A DNA stretch of 64,000 nucleotides from UBA8190 sp003453695. GTDB taxonomy: Bacteria > Actinomycetota > Acidimicrobiia > Acidimicrobiales > UBA8190. Under the pieces are notes generated by a model that saw nothing but the letters and a program-made list of their open reading frames with translations, was not told the DNA's origin and made no database searches. The position numbers and the translations under genes are program-made. Below are positions 1 through 7,102 of the stretch, one piece after another (position 1 is the stretch's first letter; every line of letters begins with the position of its first letter). The stretch spans positions 1-64,000 of the forward strand of contig DAIRBY010000004.1 in assembly GCA_036796975.1 (NCBI GenBank), written 5' to 3'.

Positions 1-264
1 TTGGGTCTCCTCGATGTCGTCGGCCCACTTCTCGTGGTCGCCCACGGCATCGACGGACAGCCCGATGACCTTGGTGTTGCGGCGCTCGAACTCCGGTGCC
101 AGGCGCGCCATATATCCCAGCTCGGTCGTGCACACCGGGGTGAAGTCCTTGGGATGGGAGAAGAGCACCGCCCAGGAGTCCCCGATCCAGTCGTGGAACT
201 TGATCTTCCCCTGGGTGGTGTCTGCCTCGAAGTCGGGCGCGGTGTCGTTGATGACCAGTCCCAT
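1..264 (-). CDS. 1-Cys peroxiredoxin (Prx6 type), N-terminal part
   Basis: Reads leftward off the window edge; only the first 88 residues are present. The N-terminus carries the thioredoxin-like peroxiredoxin fold with the FSHPKDFTPVCTTE signature; the peroxidatic cysteine is Cys45 inside PVCTTE. The sequence continues with LGYMARLAPEFERRNTKVIG, typical of the Prx6/AhpC-like branch that reduces H2O2 and organic hydroperoxides in the cytosol. The ATG at 264 is preceded by a GGAAAGG ribosome-binding site 10 bases upstream. Whether a second (resolving) cysteine exists cannot be seen because the C-terminus is missing. It has its own promoter region (265-456) and looks unconnected to the catabolic genes beside it. 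Confidence 0.93.
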   Translation of the reverse strand, partial: MGLVINDTAPDFEADTTQGKIKFHDWIGDSWAVLFSHPKDFTPVCTTELGYMARLAPEFERRNTKVIGLSVDAVGDHEKWADDIEETQ

Positions 265-456
265 GTGCGTGCTGCCTTTCCCCTGGTTTTGTACGTGCGG
301 CTACCCCGGCGCGGACGATATCGCCCGGCGCCGCCGCTGCCTAGGGGGGATTGAGAGGTCGCCGCGGGCGGGGCCGCGCCGGGCCACCGCCCCGTGCTCG
401 GTGCGCCGCTCGCTCGCAACCCGCCATCTGGTCGAGGGCCAGTTCGTGCACGGGGC

Positions 457-1326
457 TCAGCGCAACCGCCACTCGACGCGCTCCCCACTGGCAAAGCGGT
501 GCTGTCCCTCCGCCAGCGCCTCGGGGTCGTTGCCGAGCCCGAGGAAGGCCCAGGCCAGGGCGAGCGCCTGTGAGCGGACCAGCTCCCGTCCGGCCCACAG
601 CGCACGCAGCGTCCCCTGCACCGCCAGGGGATGGGAACGGGCGATCACCGACGCCGCCCATCCGGCCCGTTGGCGCAGCTCGTCGAGGGGCACCATCTCG
701 GTCACCAGCCCGATCTGCAGAGCCCGCGCGGCGCTCATCCGTTCCTCTGAGCCGAGCAGCGTGAGCCGCACGAGATCGCCGAATGGCATGCGCCCGGTCA
801 TCTGCAGCGGTTCGCAGACGGCCGCCATGGAGAAGGTGAGGTGGGGATCGAAGAACGTGGCGTGGTCGGCGGCGATGATGAAGTCCACCTCGCCAAGCAT
901 GTAGAAGGCCCCCCCGCAGGCAATGCCGTTCACGGCGGCGATCACCGGCTTCCACAGGTCGTTGCTCTTGGGCCCGAGATTCGCTCCTGGGTCGTCGAAC
1001 ATGAACGGTGTGGAGACCGACCCGATGTGGACGTCCTCGTTGTGGTCCCCGTCACCGACGGAAGTCGGTGCGGCGGGGACCGTGGAGCGCGTGGCGGGCC
1101 GCTCTGCCGCTACCTCGCTCCGGTCGATCCCCGTGCAGAAGGCCTTGTCTCCTGCGCCGGTGAGCACCACCACCCGCACCGGATCGTGCCGGCGCAGCCA
1201 GCGCCACAGGTCTCGTAGCTCGCGCTGCATGGTGAGGTTGAAGGCGTTGAGCACCTGCGGCCGGTCCAACGTGACCCACGCCACCCCGTCTGCCTCTTCG
1301 TAGCCGAGCGTCTCGAATTGCGGCAT
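457..1326 (-). CDS. Enoyl-CoA hydratase/isomerase (crotonase) family protein
   Basis: A 289-residue crotonase-fold protein. The two oxyanion-hole segments are visible: FCTGIDRSE near residue 65 and NGIACGGAFYMLGEVDF near residue 135. Crotonases hydrate or isomerise enoyl-CoA thioesters. The usual second catalytic Glu region is divergent (AAVCEPLQM), so hydration cannot be assumed. An insertion of about 30 residues rich in Gly, Asp and Ser (around 85-115) follows the first oxyanion segment. A GTG codon directly precedes the chosen ATG at 1326; GAGAGG upstream supports the ATG. It is the last gene of the leftward run that starts with the monooxygenase at 4892, 27 bases after the SDR gene. Confidence 0.85.
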   Translation of the reverse strand: MPQFETLGYEEADGVAWVTLDRPQVLNAFNLTMQRELRDLWRWLRRHDPVRVVVLTGAGDKAFCTGIDRSEVAAERPATRSTVPAAPTSVGDGDHNEDVHIGSVSTPFMFDDPGANLGPKSNDLWKPVIAAVNGIACGGAFYMLGEVDFIIAADHATFFDPHLTFSMAAVCEPLQMTGRMPFGDLVRLTLLGSEERMSAARALQIGLVTEMVPLDELRQRAGWAASVIARSHPLAVQGTLRALWAGRELVRSQALALAWAFLGLGNDPEALAEGQHRFASGERVEWRLR

Positions 1327-1353
1327 CACACCTCTCAGACGATGGGGACAGGG

Positions 1354-3024
1354 TCAGGGAGCAGCAGACACCGCAGCGAAGCGGGAGGACTCGGGGCCCC
1401 TGGCCATGTCCCGCACCACGGTGTCGAACCAGTCGGGGAGGGCCGGGCCACCATAGATGAGGGCTCCCACCGGCTTGGGGTGGCTGCGCAATCCGACCCA
1501 ACCGTCACCGGCCACCAGCTCGGCTCCGGCCAGGGCGACGGCGGCGGGATGGGTGAGCAGATGGCCGACGAGCTCGCCCAGGCTCCGGCCAGCGCGCTCG
1601 TCAGAGACCTCGTGTCCGATGGCGAAGGCCGACACCCGGCCTTCGGTGGTGGCCCCCGACACCCGCGCCAGCTGGGCCGACCCTTGGGCGCGGCTGCGAC
1701 CGCCCGACGTGGTGGCGTCGGTGACGGTGACGAGACGGATCTGCCGGTTGCCATCGGCCGCGTACCGGGCGGCTGCCCTGGCCCATCCGGCGTCGGCGTG
1801 GATCTGGTCGATGATCCGGTGATGCTCGGAGAGCACCTGCCGCCACCCGCCGACGGAGACCCTGTCGGGGCCTGACGACGGTGCCACCACGATGGCGTCG
1901 ACCGGCCCCCTGGCGACCTCGCTGCGCAGTGCTTGGTCGGCGTCGGTGAATCCCCTCGTCGGTTCCAGCACCCGGCAGGTGACGGATCGAGCGCCCAGGA
2001 CTCCGGTGATGGCCGCCGCCAGATCGGGCCTGTCGCTGACGACGACGCAGGAACGAACGTCGCCTGAGACGACGGCAGCGGGCGCCGGCTCCTCGAAGAG
2101 CTTCCCGAAGCGCGGATTGCCGCCACCGTCGGTCGACTGCTTGGCCTCGGCCGGGACGAAGGCGGCCGGCAACACGGTGTCGAGGACCCCGGCCAGTGGG
2201 GACGCCCCGTCGGTGCGCACCACCTCGAGCAAGCGGGGCTCATCGATCACGGCCGCCTCCGAGCCGCCGGCGAAGAGCACGAGACCGCTGCACCACCCGA
2301 ATCGGTCGTCACACACCATGTGCGCACCGAGCGGCCCGAGCGTCTCCGGACCGGGAATAGAGCTGAACAAGGAGAACCCGCCGGCGCCCGCCGTCCGGCC
2401 CTCCTGACGGGCACGCTCCACGGCGACGGCGAACATCCGAGTGGCGGCGATGGGCGAGATGGCGTTGACGGCCAGGCCTGCCGGCATCAGACGTCCCAGC
2501 TGCCAGGTGAGTGAGGCCACCACGCGCTTTGCGCACCCGTACCCGCCCGCATCGGTGGCTCGCCACCCCGCCCCCGAGGTGACGCCCACGATGCGGCCCC
2601 GGCCGGCGCGCTCCATGACCGGGAGGGCGGCGCCCAGCACATTGAGGTAGCCGCCGAGATGGACCGCCAGCAGCTCGAGCCAGTCTTCCTCCGTTCCCTC
2701 GGCGAATCTGCTCTTGCGCGTGATACCGGCGACATTGACCACGGCGTCGACTCCACCGTGTTCGTGAACGAGCTCGTCGAACAGCTCGCCCAGCGCGGCG
2801 GGGTCGGTCACGGACACCGATGACGCCCGCGCCCAGCCTCCAGCTGCGGCGATACGACCGGCGGTGGTCTGCTCCGGCTCGGGGAGGAGCTCGGCACCGT
2901 CCACAGTCACCAGTGGATCGACGGTCACCACGAACCAGTCCCGTCGAGCCACCGCTTCGGCGATGGCGGCTCCGATCCCGCTCCCACCGCCGGTCACCAC
3001 GGCGACCTGCCGGCGGCGGCTCAC
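1354..3024 (-). CDS. SDR-family oxidoreductase with a second, degenerate Rossmann-like domain
   Basis: A 556-residue protein, about twice the length of a classical short-chain dehydrogenase. Residues 1-200 are a complete SDR: the nucleotide-binding TGGGSGIG at 11-18, NVAG at 97-100, and the catalytic Ser150, Tyr162 and Lys166 (GYGCAK). The remaining 350 residues look like a second SDR-like fold that lacks both the glycine motif and YxxxK, so only the first half is likely catalytic. The GTG start at 3024 overlaps the stop of the upstream monooxygenase by four bases (GTGA), arguing for translational coupling. Oxidation or reduction of a hydroxyl/keto intermediate made by that monooxygenase is inferred. 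Confidence 0.85.
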   Translation of the reverse strand: MSRRRQVAVVTGGGSGIGAAIAEAVARRDWFVVTVDPLVTVDGAELLPEPEQTTAGRIAAAGGWARASSVSVTDPAALGELFDELVHEHGGVDAVVNVAGITRKSRFAEGTEEDWLELLAVHLGGYLNVLGAALPVMERAGRGRIVGVTSGAGWRATDAGGYGCAKRVVASLTWQLGRLMPAGLAVNAISPIAATRMFAVAVERARQEGRTAGAGGFSLFSSIPGPETLGPLGAHMVCDDRFGWCSGLVLFAGGSEAAVIDEPRLLEVVRTDGASPLAGVLDTVLPAAFVPAEAKQSTDGGGNPRFGKLFEEPAPAAVVSGDVRSCVVVSDRPDLAAAITGVLGARSVTCRVLEPTRGFTDADQALRSEVARGPVDAIVVAPSSGPDRVSVGGWRQVLSEHHRIIDQIHADAGWARAAARYAADGNRQIRLVTVTDATTSGGRSRAQGSAQLARVSGATTEGRVSAFAIGHEVSDERAGRSLGELVGHLLTHPAAVALAGAELVAGDGWVGLRSHPKPVGALIYGGPALPDWFDTVVRDMARGPESSRFAAVSAAP

Positions 3025-4892
3025 GAGGCAGTCGATCGGACCGCCAGCTCCAGGCCCTCGAAGGTACCGGCGTCGAGCCACCCCTCGAGCAGCTCGCGGT
3101 AGGCGAACCAGTCACCCATCCCCCGGCCGTAGTTCCCGTTGCGGGGGTTCAAGCCCTCAGGATGGCCCTCGTTGTTGAGCCGGGACGGAGTGCACACGGA
3201 CATGATTGCGCTGGGGTCGACGAAAAAGCCCACGACCTTCTCCGTCCATGCTTTCTCGGCTTCGGCGCTCACGTCGAAGGTCTCGATCCCCTTGCGAGCC
3301 AGCATGCCCACCGCCCGGCCGATGAACTCACCCCCGAAGACCGCCAGCTGCGTGTAGTTCACGGTCACCACGGCTTGCTGCCCCGGGGCCGGCATCACGA
3401 ACATGTTGGGAAAACCCCTGCTCATCATCCCGAACAGGGTCGCCGCTCCCTCGGCGAATTTCTCCCTCAGGGTGACGCCGCCACGCCCGACGACCTCGTG
3501 GCCCACCCGTCGCCATAGCGGGGTGAGCTCTGGTTCGAAACCGGTGCCGTAGGTGATGCAGTCGACCTCGTACTGGCGGCCATCCACCACCGGGCCCTTC
3601 TCGGTGATGCGCTCGATGCCGGCGGGGCAGCCCACGAGGGTCACGTTCGGCCTGTTGAACGCCAGTAGGTACTCGTCGTGGAAACACGGGCGCTTGCACA
3701 GGTACCGGTAGTAGGGCTTCAGGATCTCGGCTGTCGCCTTGTCTGCCACAACCTCTTCGATCCGGCGCCGATGGAGCTCCATGATGGCGTAATCCACTTC
3801 TTCGGCCTTACGCATCACGTCGGAAGCCGATGTGTTCTCGTCACGAGGGACGTTGTGGATGGCGGCCCAATGATGCGTCCACCCGTCGTTCACCTGGTCG
3901 ACGTCGACGGGTCGCCCCAGGATGATCGCCTGGAAATTGTCCATACGCGCCCGCTGCCAGCCGGGCTCGAGTTGGTCGGCGAAGCCTGGTCCGGTGGGAC
4001 GGTTGCCCCGCTCCCCGACGGCCGAAGGGGTCCGCTGGAAGACATAGAGCTGTCTGGCCGACTCCGCCAACGGTGGCACACACTGGATACCACTGGCGCC
4101 GTTGCCGATGAGCGCCACCGCCTTGTCCTCGAGCCCGGTGAGAGGCTCGTGCCGCCCGCCACCGGTGTAGTCGTAGTCCCACCTGGCGGTATGGAAGGAC
4201 TGTCCGCCGAAGTCCTCCATGCCCGGGATGGCGGGCAGCTTCATGAGGTTGAGGATCCCTACGGCCAGCACGTACCACCGGCAGGTGATGTCGTCGCCGC
4301 GATCGGTGTGGACCCGCCATCGGCCAGAGTTCTCGTCCCACACCGCACGCGTCACTCCTGTGTGGAAAAGGGCGTCGGTGACGAGGTCGAAGCGCGCCGC
4401 GACCTGCTCGAGGTAGGCGAGGATCTCCTCTCCGAAGGCATACCGGGTCGTCGGCACGTAGCCGAGCTCCTCGAGCAGGGGAAGGTAGATGTAGGACTCG
4501 ACGTCGCACATCAAGCCGGGATAGCGGTTCCAGTACCAGGTCCCTCCCACGCCACCGGCCAGATCCATGATGCGGATCCTGCCCACGCCTGCTCGCCTGA
4601 GCTCGGCCCCGGCAACGAGGCCGGCGATCCCGCCGCCCACGATGACGACGTCAACCTCGTCGGTGACGGCCGGGCGCTCGATCCAGGGGGTGAACGGGTC
4701 GTCTCGGTAGTGGGCGAACCGTTCGTCTTCCTCCAGGTCGCGTATCTCGGCCCGTCCAGGGACCAGTCGTTTGTCGCGCTCGGCGATGTACTTGGCCCGG
4801 ACGGCTTCCGGGTCGAAGGTCGAGGCGACGCCGTCTCCCTTGACCCGCTCTCGCTCAGCCCCTGGCTTTGCGCGCCGGCCTGCTCTGGACAT
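3021..4892 (-). CDS. Flavin-containing monooxygenase, Baeyer-Villiger type
   Basis: A 623-residue FAD/NADPH monooxygenase. Visible motifs: the FAD-binding GGGIAG at 86-91, the family hallmark GGTWYWNRYPG at 116-126, the Baeyer-Villiger fingerprint region FGGQSFHTARWDYD at 228-241 (Phe-x-Gly-x3-His-x3-Trp kept, the final Pro replaced by Asp), and the NADPH-binding GNGASG at 263-268. Such enzymes insert oxygen next to a ketone to give esters or lactones. About 75 residues precede the flavin domain, as in cyclohexanone/steroid-type enzymes with N-terminal extensions. The ATG at 4892 follows a TAGCGT -10-like box by six bases, so the mRNA may be leaderless. The gene is coupled to the downstream SDR and crotonase genes. 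Confidence 0.9.
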   Translation of the reverse strand: MSRAGRRAKPGAERERVKGDGVASTFDPEAVRAKYIAERDKRLVPGRAEIRDLEEDERFAHYRDDPFTPWIERPAVTDEVDVVIVGGGIAGLVAGAELRRAGVGRIRIMDLAGGVGGTWYWNRYPGLMCDVESYIYLPLLEELGYVPTTRYAFGEEILAYLEQVAARFDLVTDALFHTGVTRAVWDENSGRWRVHTDRGDDITCRWYVLAVGILNLMKLPAIPGMEDFGGQSFHTARWDYDYTGGGRHEPLTGLEDKAVALIGNGASGIQCVPPLAESARQLYVFQRTPSAVGERGNRPTGPGFADQLEPGWQRARMDNFQAIILGRPVDVDQVNDGWTHHWAAIHNVPRDENTSASDVMRKAEEVDYAIMELHRRRIEEVVADKATAEILKPYYRYLCKRPCFHDEYLLAFNRPNVTLVGCPAGIERITEKGPVVDGRQYEVDCITYGTGFEPELTPLWRRVGHEVVGRGGVTLREKFAEGAATLFGMMSRGFPNMFVMPAPGQQAVVTVNYTQLAVFGGEFIGRAVGMLARKGIETFDVSAEAEKAWTEKVVGFFVDPSAIMSVCTPSRLNNEGHPEGLNPRNGNYGRGMGDWFAYRELLEGWLDAGTFEGLELAVRSTAS

Positions 4893-4984
4893 GTCCAGAC
4901 GCTACCGACCCCGGAGGTGGCGTCGGGTCACAGAGGCGTGCGGCTGCGGCTCGGACGGCGGGCACAGGGCGGGCCGCGGCATGG

Positions 4985-6211
4985 TCAGCTCGAGGGACAG
5001 ATGGGCGTGGCTCCGTTGGGGGCGGTGAACTTGTGGTTCTGGATGGTGACCCAGAACCAGCAGTGCACCGGGTTGGGCTGATTGGCCTTGAAGGTGAGCG
5101 GTGGAGCCATGCCCCCGAGGGTGTCGTTGCTGATCATGTGCAGGCCGGTCACGATCTGCGCCGAGGTGATGGGCCCGTTCTTGCCGGCGTTCGCCTTCTT
5201 GGCAGCCTCCTGGAAGAGCAGGCCCGAGACCCACATCTGGGTGTTCTCCTCGCCGTAGTTCGGTGAGCTCAGCACCGACGGGGCGTATTTCTGGAGGCTG
5301 TCGTTCATCAGCTTCGTGCCCGGTGTGTTGGTGAGGAAGAACGGGACGTCCTGTTCGAAGCCGATGAAGTGTTGGTCGAGGCCGGGAGCATTCACGAAGG
5401 ACTTGGAGATGGCGCCGTCACCTTCGATGTAATACGGGAAGTAGCCCTGGGCTGAGCACTGTTGGGCCACCACCTGGTCGGTGGACACCGCTTCACCGAC
5501 CAGGAGGCCGGTGACGCCGGCTTGCTTGGCCGCCAGGCAGGCAGCCGTATAGCTGGGCTGAGCAGCCGAGATCTCGGTGACGTAGCTCACAGTCAGGTTG
5601 AGCGCCTTGGCGGTGTTCCTGAGCAGAGCCACCGCCTGGGCGCACGACGGCGACTCTGCGCAGTAGAGGTTCCCGATGTTGGTGGCGCCGACCTTCTTGG
5701 CTGCGTAGGCGTACGTCACGAAGAAGCCGTCGATGGTCTCGCCCGCTGCGTACAGGTCGGAGTCGGTCAGCTGCAGCGTGCTCTGGGCGTCGCCACCCAC
5801 GATGGGGACGCCCTGTTGGGAGGCGTAGCTGGACCAGGCGGTGTCCTCGGTCGAGCTGTCCACCAGCGCCACGACGTGGTCGGTGTCGATCAACTCGTGT
5901 GCCTCGGCCAGAGCGGTGCCGGGGTTGAGCGCGTCGTTCTTGGAGATGACGACCACCTTGTGACCGTTGACCCCACCGTGGGCGTCGACCTCGTCGGCCC
6001 ACGCTTGGTAGGTCTGCGGGCTGGTGGCCATGCTCGAGGCCAGTGCCCCGGTGCAGCTGCAGATGACGCCGATGCTCACAGGAGCACCGGTGAACGACGC
6101 CCCGCCCGAGCCGCTCGGGGTACTGCTGCACGACGCCAGCGTCACGGCCAGGACGGCGGCGCCGAGCGCTCCCGAAAAACGTGTGAGTGCTGAAGAACGC
6201 CTGGCGTTCAC
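4985..6211 (-). CDS. ABC transporter substrate-binding lipoprotein (Leu/Ile/Val-binding family)
   Basis: A 408-residue periplasmic-binding-type protein with a lipoprotein signal: two arginines, a hydrophobic stretch (LGAAVLAVTLASC) and the lipobox cysteine at residue 28, followed by a Ser/Gly-rich linker. The mature part resembles the type-I receptor family used by LivK-like uptake systems (for example SIGVICSCTG and VALVDSSTEDTAW). The GTG at 6211 is chosen because AGGAGG lies eight bases upstream. It is separated from the transporter genes by 120 bases that contain a GntR-type palindrome at 6295-6308 and so has its own promoter. The neighbouring CoA-metabolism genes suggest a carboxylic acid or amphipathic ligand rather than an amino acid (inference). 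Confidence 0.9.
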   Translation of the reverse strand: MNARRSSALTRFSGALGAAVLAVTLASCSSTPSGSGGASFTGAPVSIGVICSCTGALASSMATSPQTYQAWADEVDAHGGVNGHKVVVISKNDALNPGTALAEAHELIDTDHVVALVDSSTEDTAWSSYASQQGVPIVGGDAQSTLQLTDSDLYAAGETIDGFFVTYAYAAKKVGATNIGNLYCAESPSCAQAVALLRNTAKALNLTVSYVTEISAAQPSYTAACLAAKQAGVTGLLVGEAVSTDQVVAQQCSAQGYFPYYIEGDGAISKSFVNAPGLDQHFIGFEQDVPFFLTNTPGTKLMNDSLQKYAPSVLSSPNYGEENTQMWVSGLLFQEAAKKANAGKNGPITSAQIVTGLHMISNDTLGGMAPPLTFKANQPNPVHCWFWVTIQNHKFTAPNGATPICPSS

Positions 6212-6294
6212 GGGCACCGCCTCCTCCCCGGCGGCTCGGCCCGGCGGCCGACGACCGCGACCCCCGCGGTAGGGGCTGAGGTGAGGGTAGTACA

Positions 6295-6308
6295 AATAGT
6301 ATGCTATT
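6295..6308. promoter_or_regulatory. Candidate GntR/FadR operator 1, lipoprotein gene promoter
   Basis: AATAGTATGCTATT, an inverted repeat AATAG-N4-CTATT. Read toward the lipoprotein gene it is AATAGCATACTATT; the CATACT segment can serve as a -10 box. It differs at two positions from the sites at 14907 and 18059. Being AT-rich in a very GC-rich sequence makes it stand out. Binding by the local GntR regulator is inferred. Confidence 0.6.
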
Positions 6309-6331
6309 GCAACGGCATCCGGTCTCGGGGG

Positions 6332-7102
6332 TCAGACCTCGGGGCCCATGTCGATGCCGAGGTACCGCTCGAAGATGTCGCTGTCCGACAGCTCGTCGGC
6401 TGGACCGGTGAAGACGACCGTGCCCCGGTTGAGCAGGTACACGACGTCCGCCAGCTCGAGCGCCCGGTTGACGTACTGCTCGACCAAGAGGACGGCCGTC
6501 CCGCCGCCCACGATGGCTCGCAGCGATCCGAAGATCTGCTCGACGACGATGGGAGACAACCCGAGCGAGGGCTCGTCCACCACCACCACGGCCGGGTCGG
6601 TCACGAAGGCGCGCGCCAGCGCAAGCATCTGCTGCTCCCCGCCGCTCAGGTTTCCCGCCAGCTGCTTGAGACGGGTGGTCAGCACCGGGAACACCTGACC
6701 GGCCGTCTCGGTGGCGTCCGTCCGGCCGCCTCTCGGCGCCGCCAACCGGAGGTTCTCAGCCACGGTGAGGGAGGGAAAGATCCCCCGGCCTTCTGGCAAG
6801 TGGCACAACCCGGCGCGCGTCATGTCGTGGGCGCTCCTGCCCGTCATATCGGTGCCCTTGAGCCGGACCCGGCCGGCCATGGGGCGCAGGAGCCCGGCCG
6901 CCGTGCGCAGAAGCGTGGTCTTCCCGGCCCCGTTCGGTCCCAACAGGGCCACCGCCCCGGAGCGGGGGACCGAGAGCGAGACCTGGCGCAGCACCACCGA
7001 CTCGCCGTAGCCGGCGGTGATCCCCTCCAGCTCGAGCACCGGCGGTGACGCACCGGTGCTGGCCGGCGACGGCGCCTGTGTCGCCGAGGGTCCCGATGTC
7101 AT
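6332..7102 (-). CDS. livF: ABC transporter ATP-binding protein, LivF type
   Basis: A 256-residue ATPase of the branched-chain-amino-acid-type uptake family. Walker A GPNGAGKT is at 55-62, the signature LSGGEQQ and the Walker B VVVVDEPSLGLSP follow in normal spacing, and the C-terminus carries the LivF-type VLLVEQYVNRALELAD switch region. About 20 Ser/Pro/Ala-rich residues precede the ATPase fold. The ATG at 7102 overlaps the stop of the upstream fused permease gene (ATGA), indicating coupled translation. With the LivG-like domain of that fusion it would form the ATPase pair of the importer. Confidence 0.93.
   Translation of the reverse strand: MTSGPSATQAPSPASTGASPPVLELEGITAGYGESVVLRQVSLSVPRSGAVALLGPNGAGKTTLLRTAAGLLRPMAGRVRLKGTDMTGRSAHDMTRAGLCHLPEGRGIFPSLTVAENLRLAAPRGGRTDATETAGQVFPVLTTRLKQLAGNLSGGEQQMLALARAFVTDPAVVVVDEPSLGLSPIVVEQIFGSLRAIVGGGTAVLLVEQYVNRALELADVVYLLNRGTVVFTGPADELSDSDIFERYLGIDMGPEV

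Noticed and set aside
355..456. GC-rich inverted repeats downstream of the first crotonase gene
   Set aside because: Such short GC palindromes are expected at this base composition and lack a T-run.
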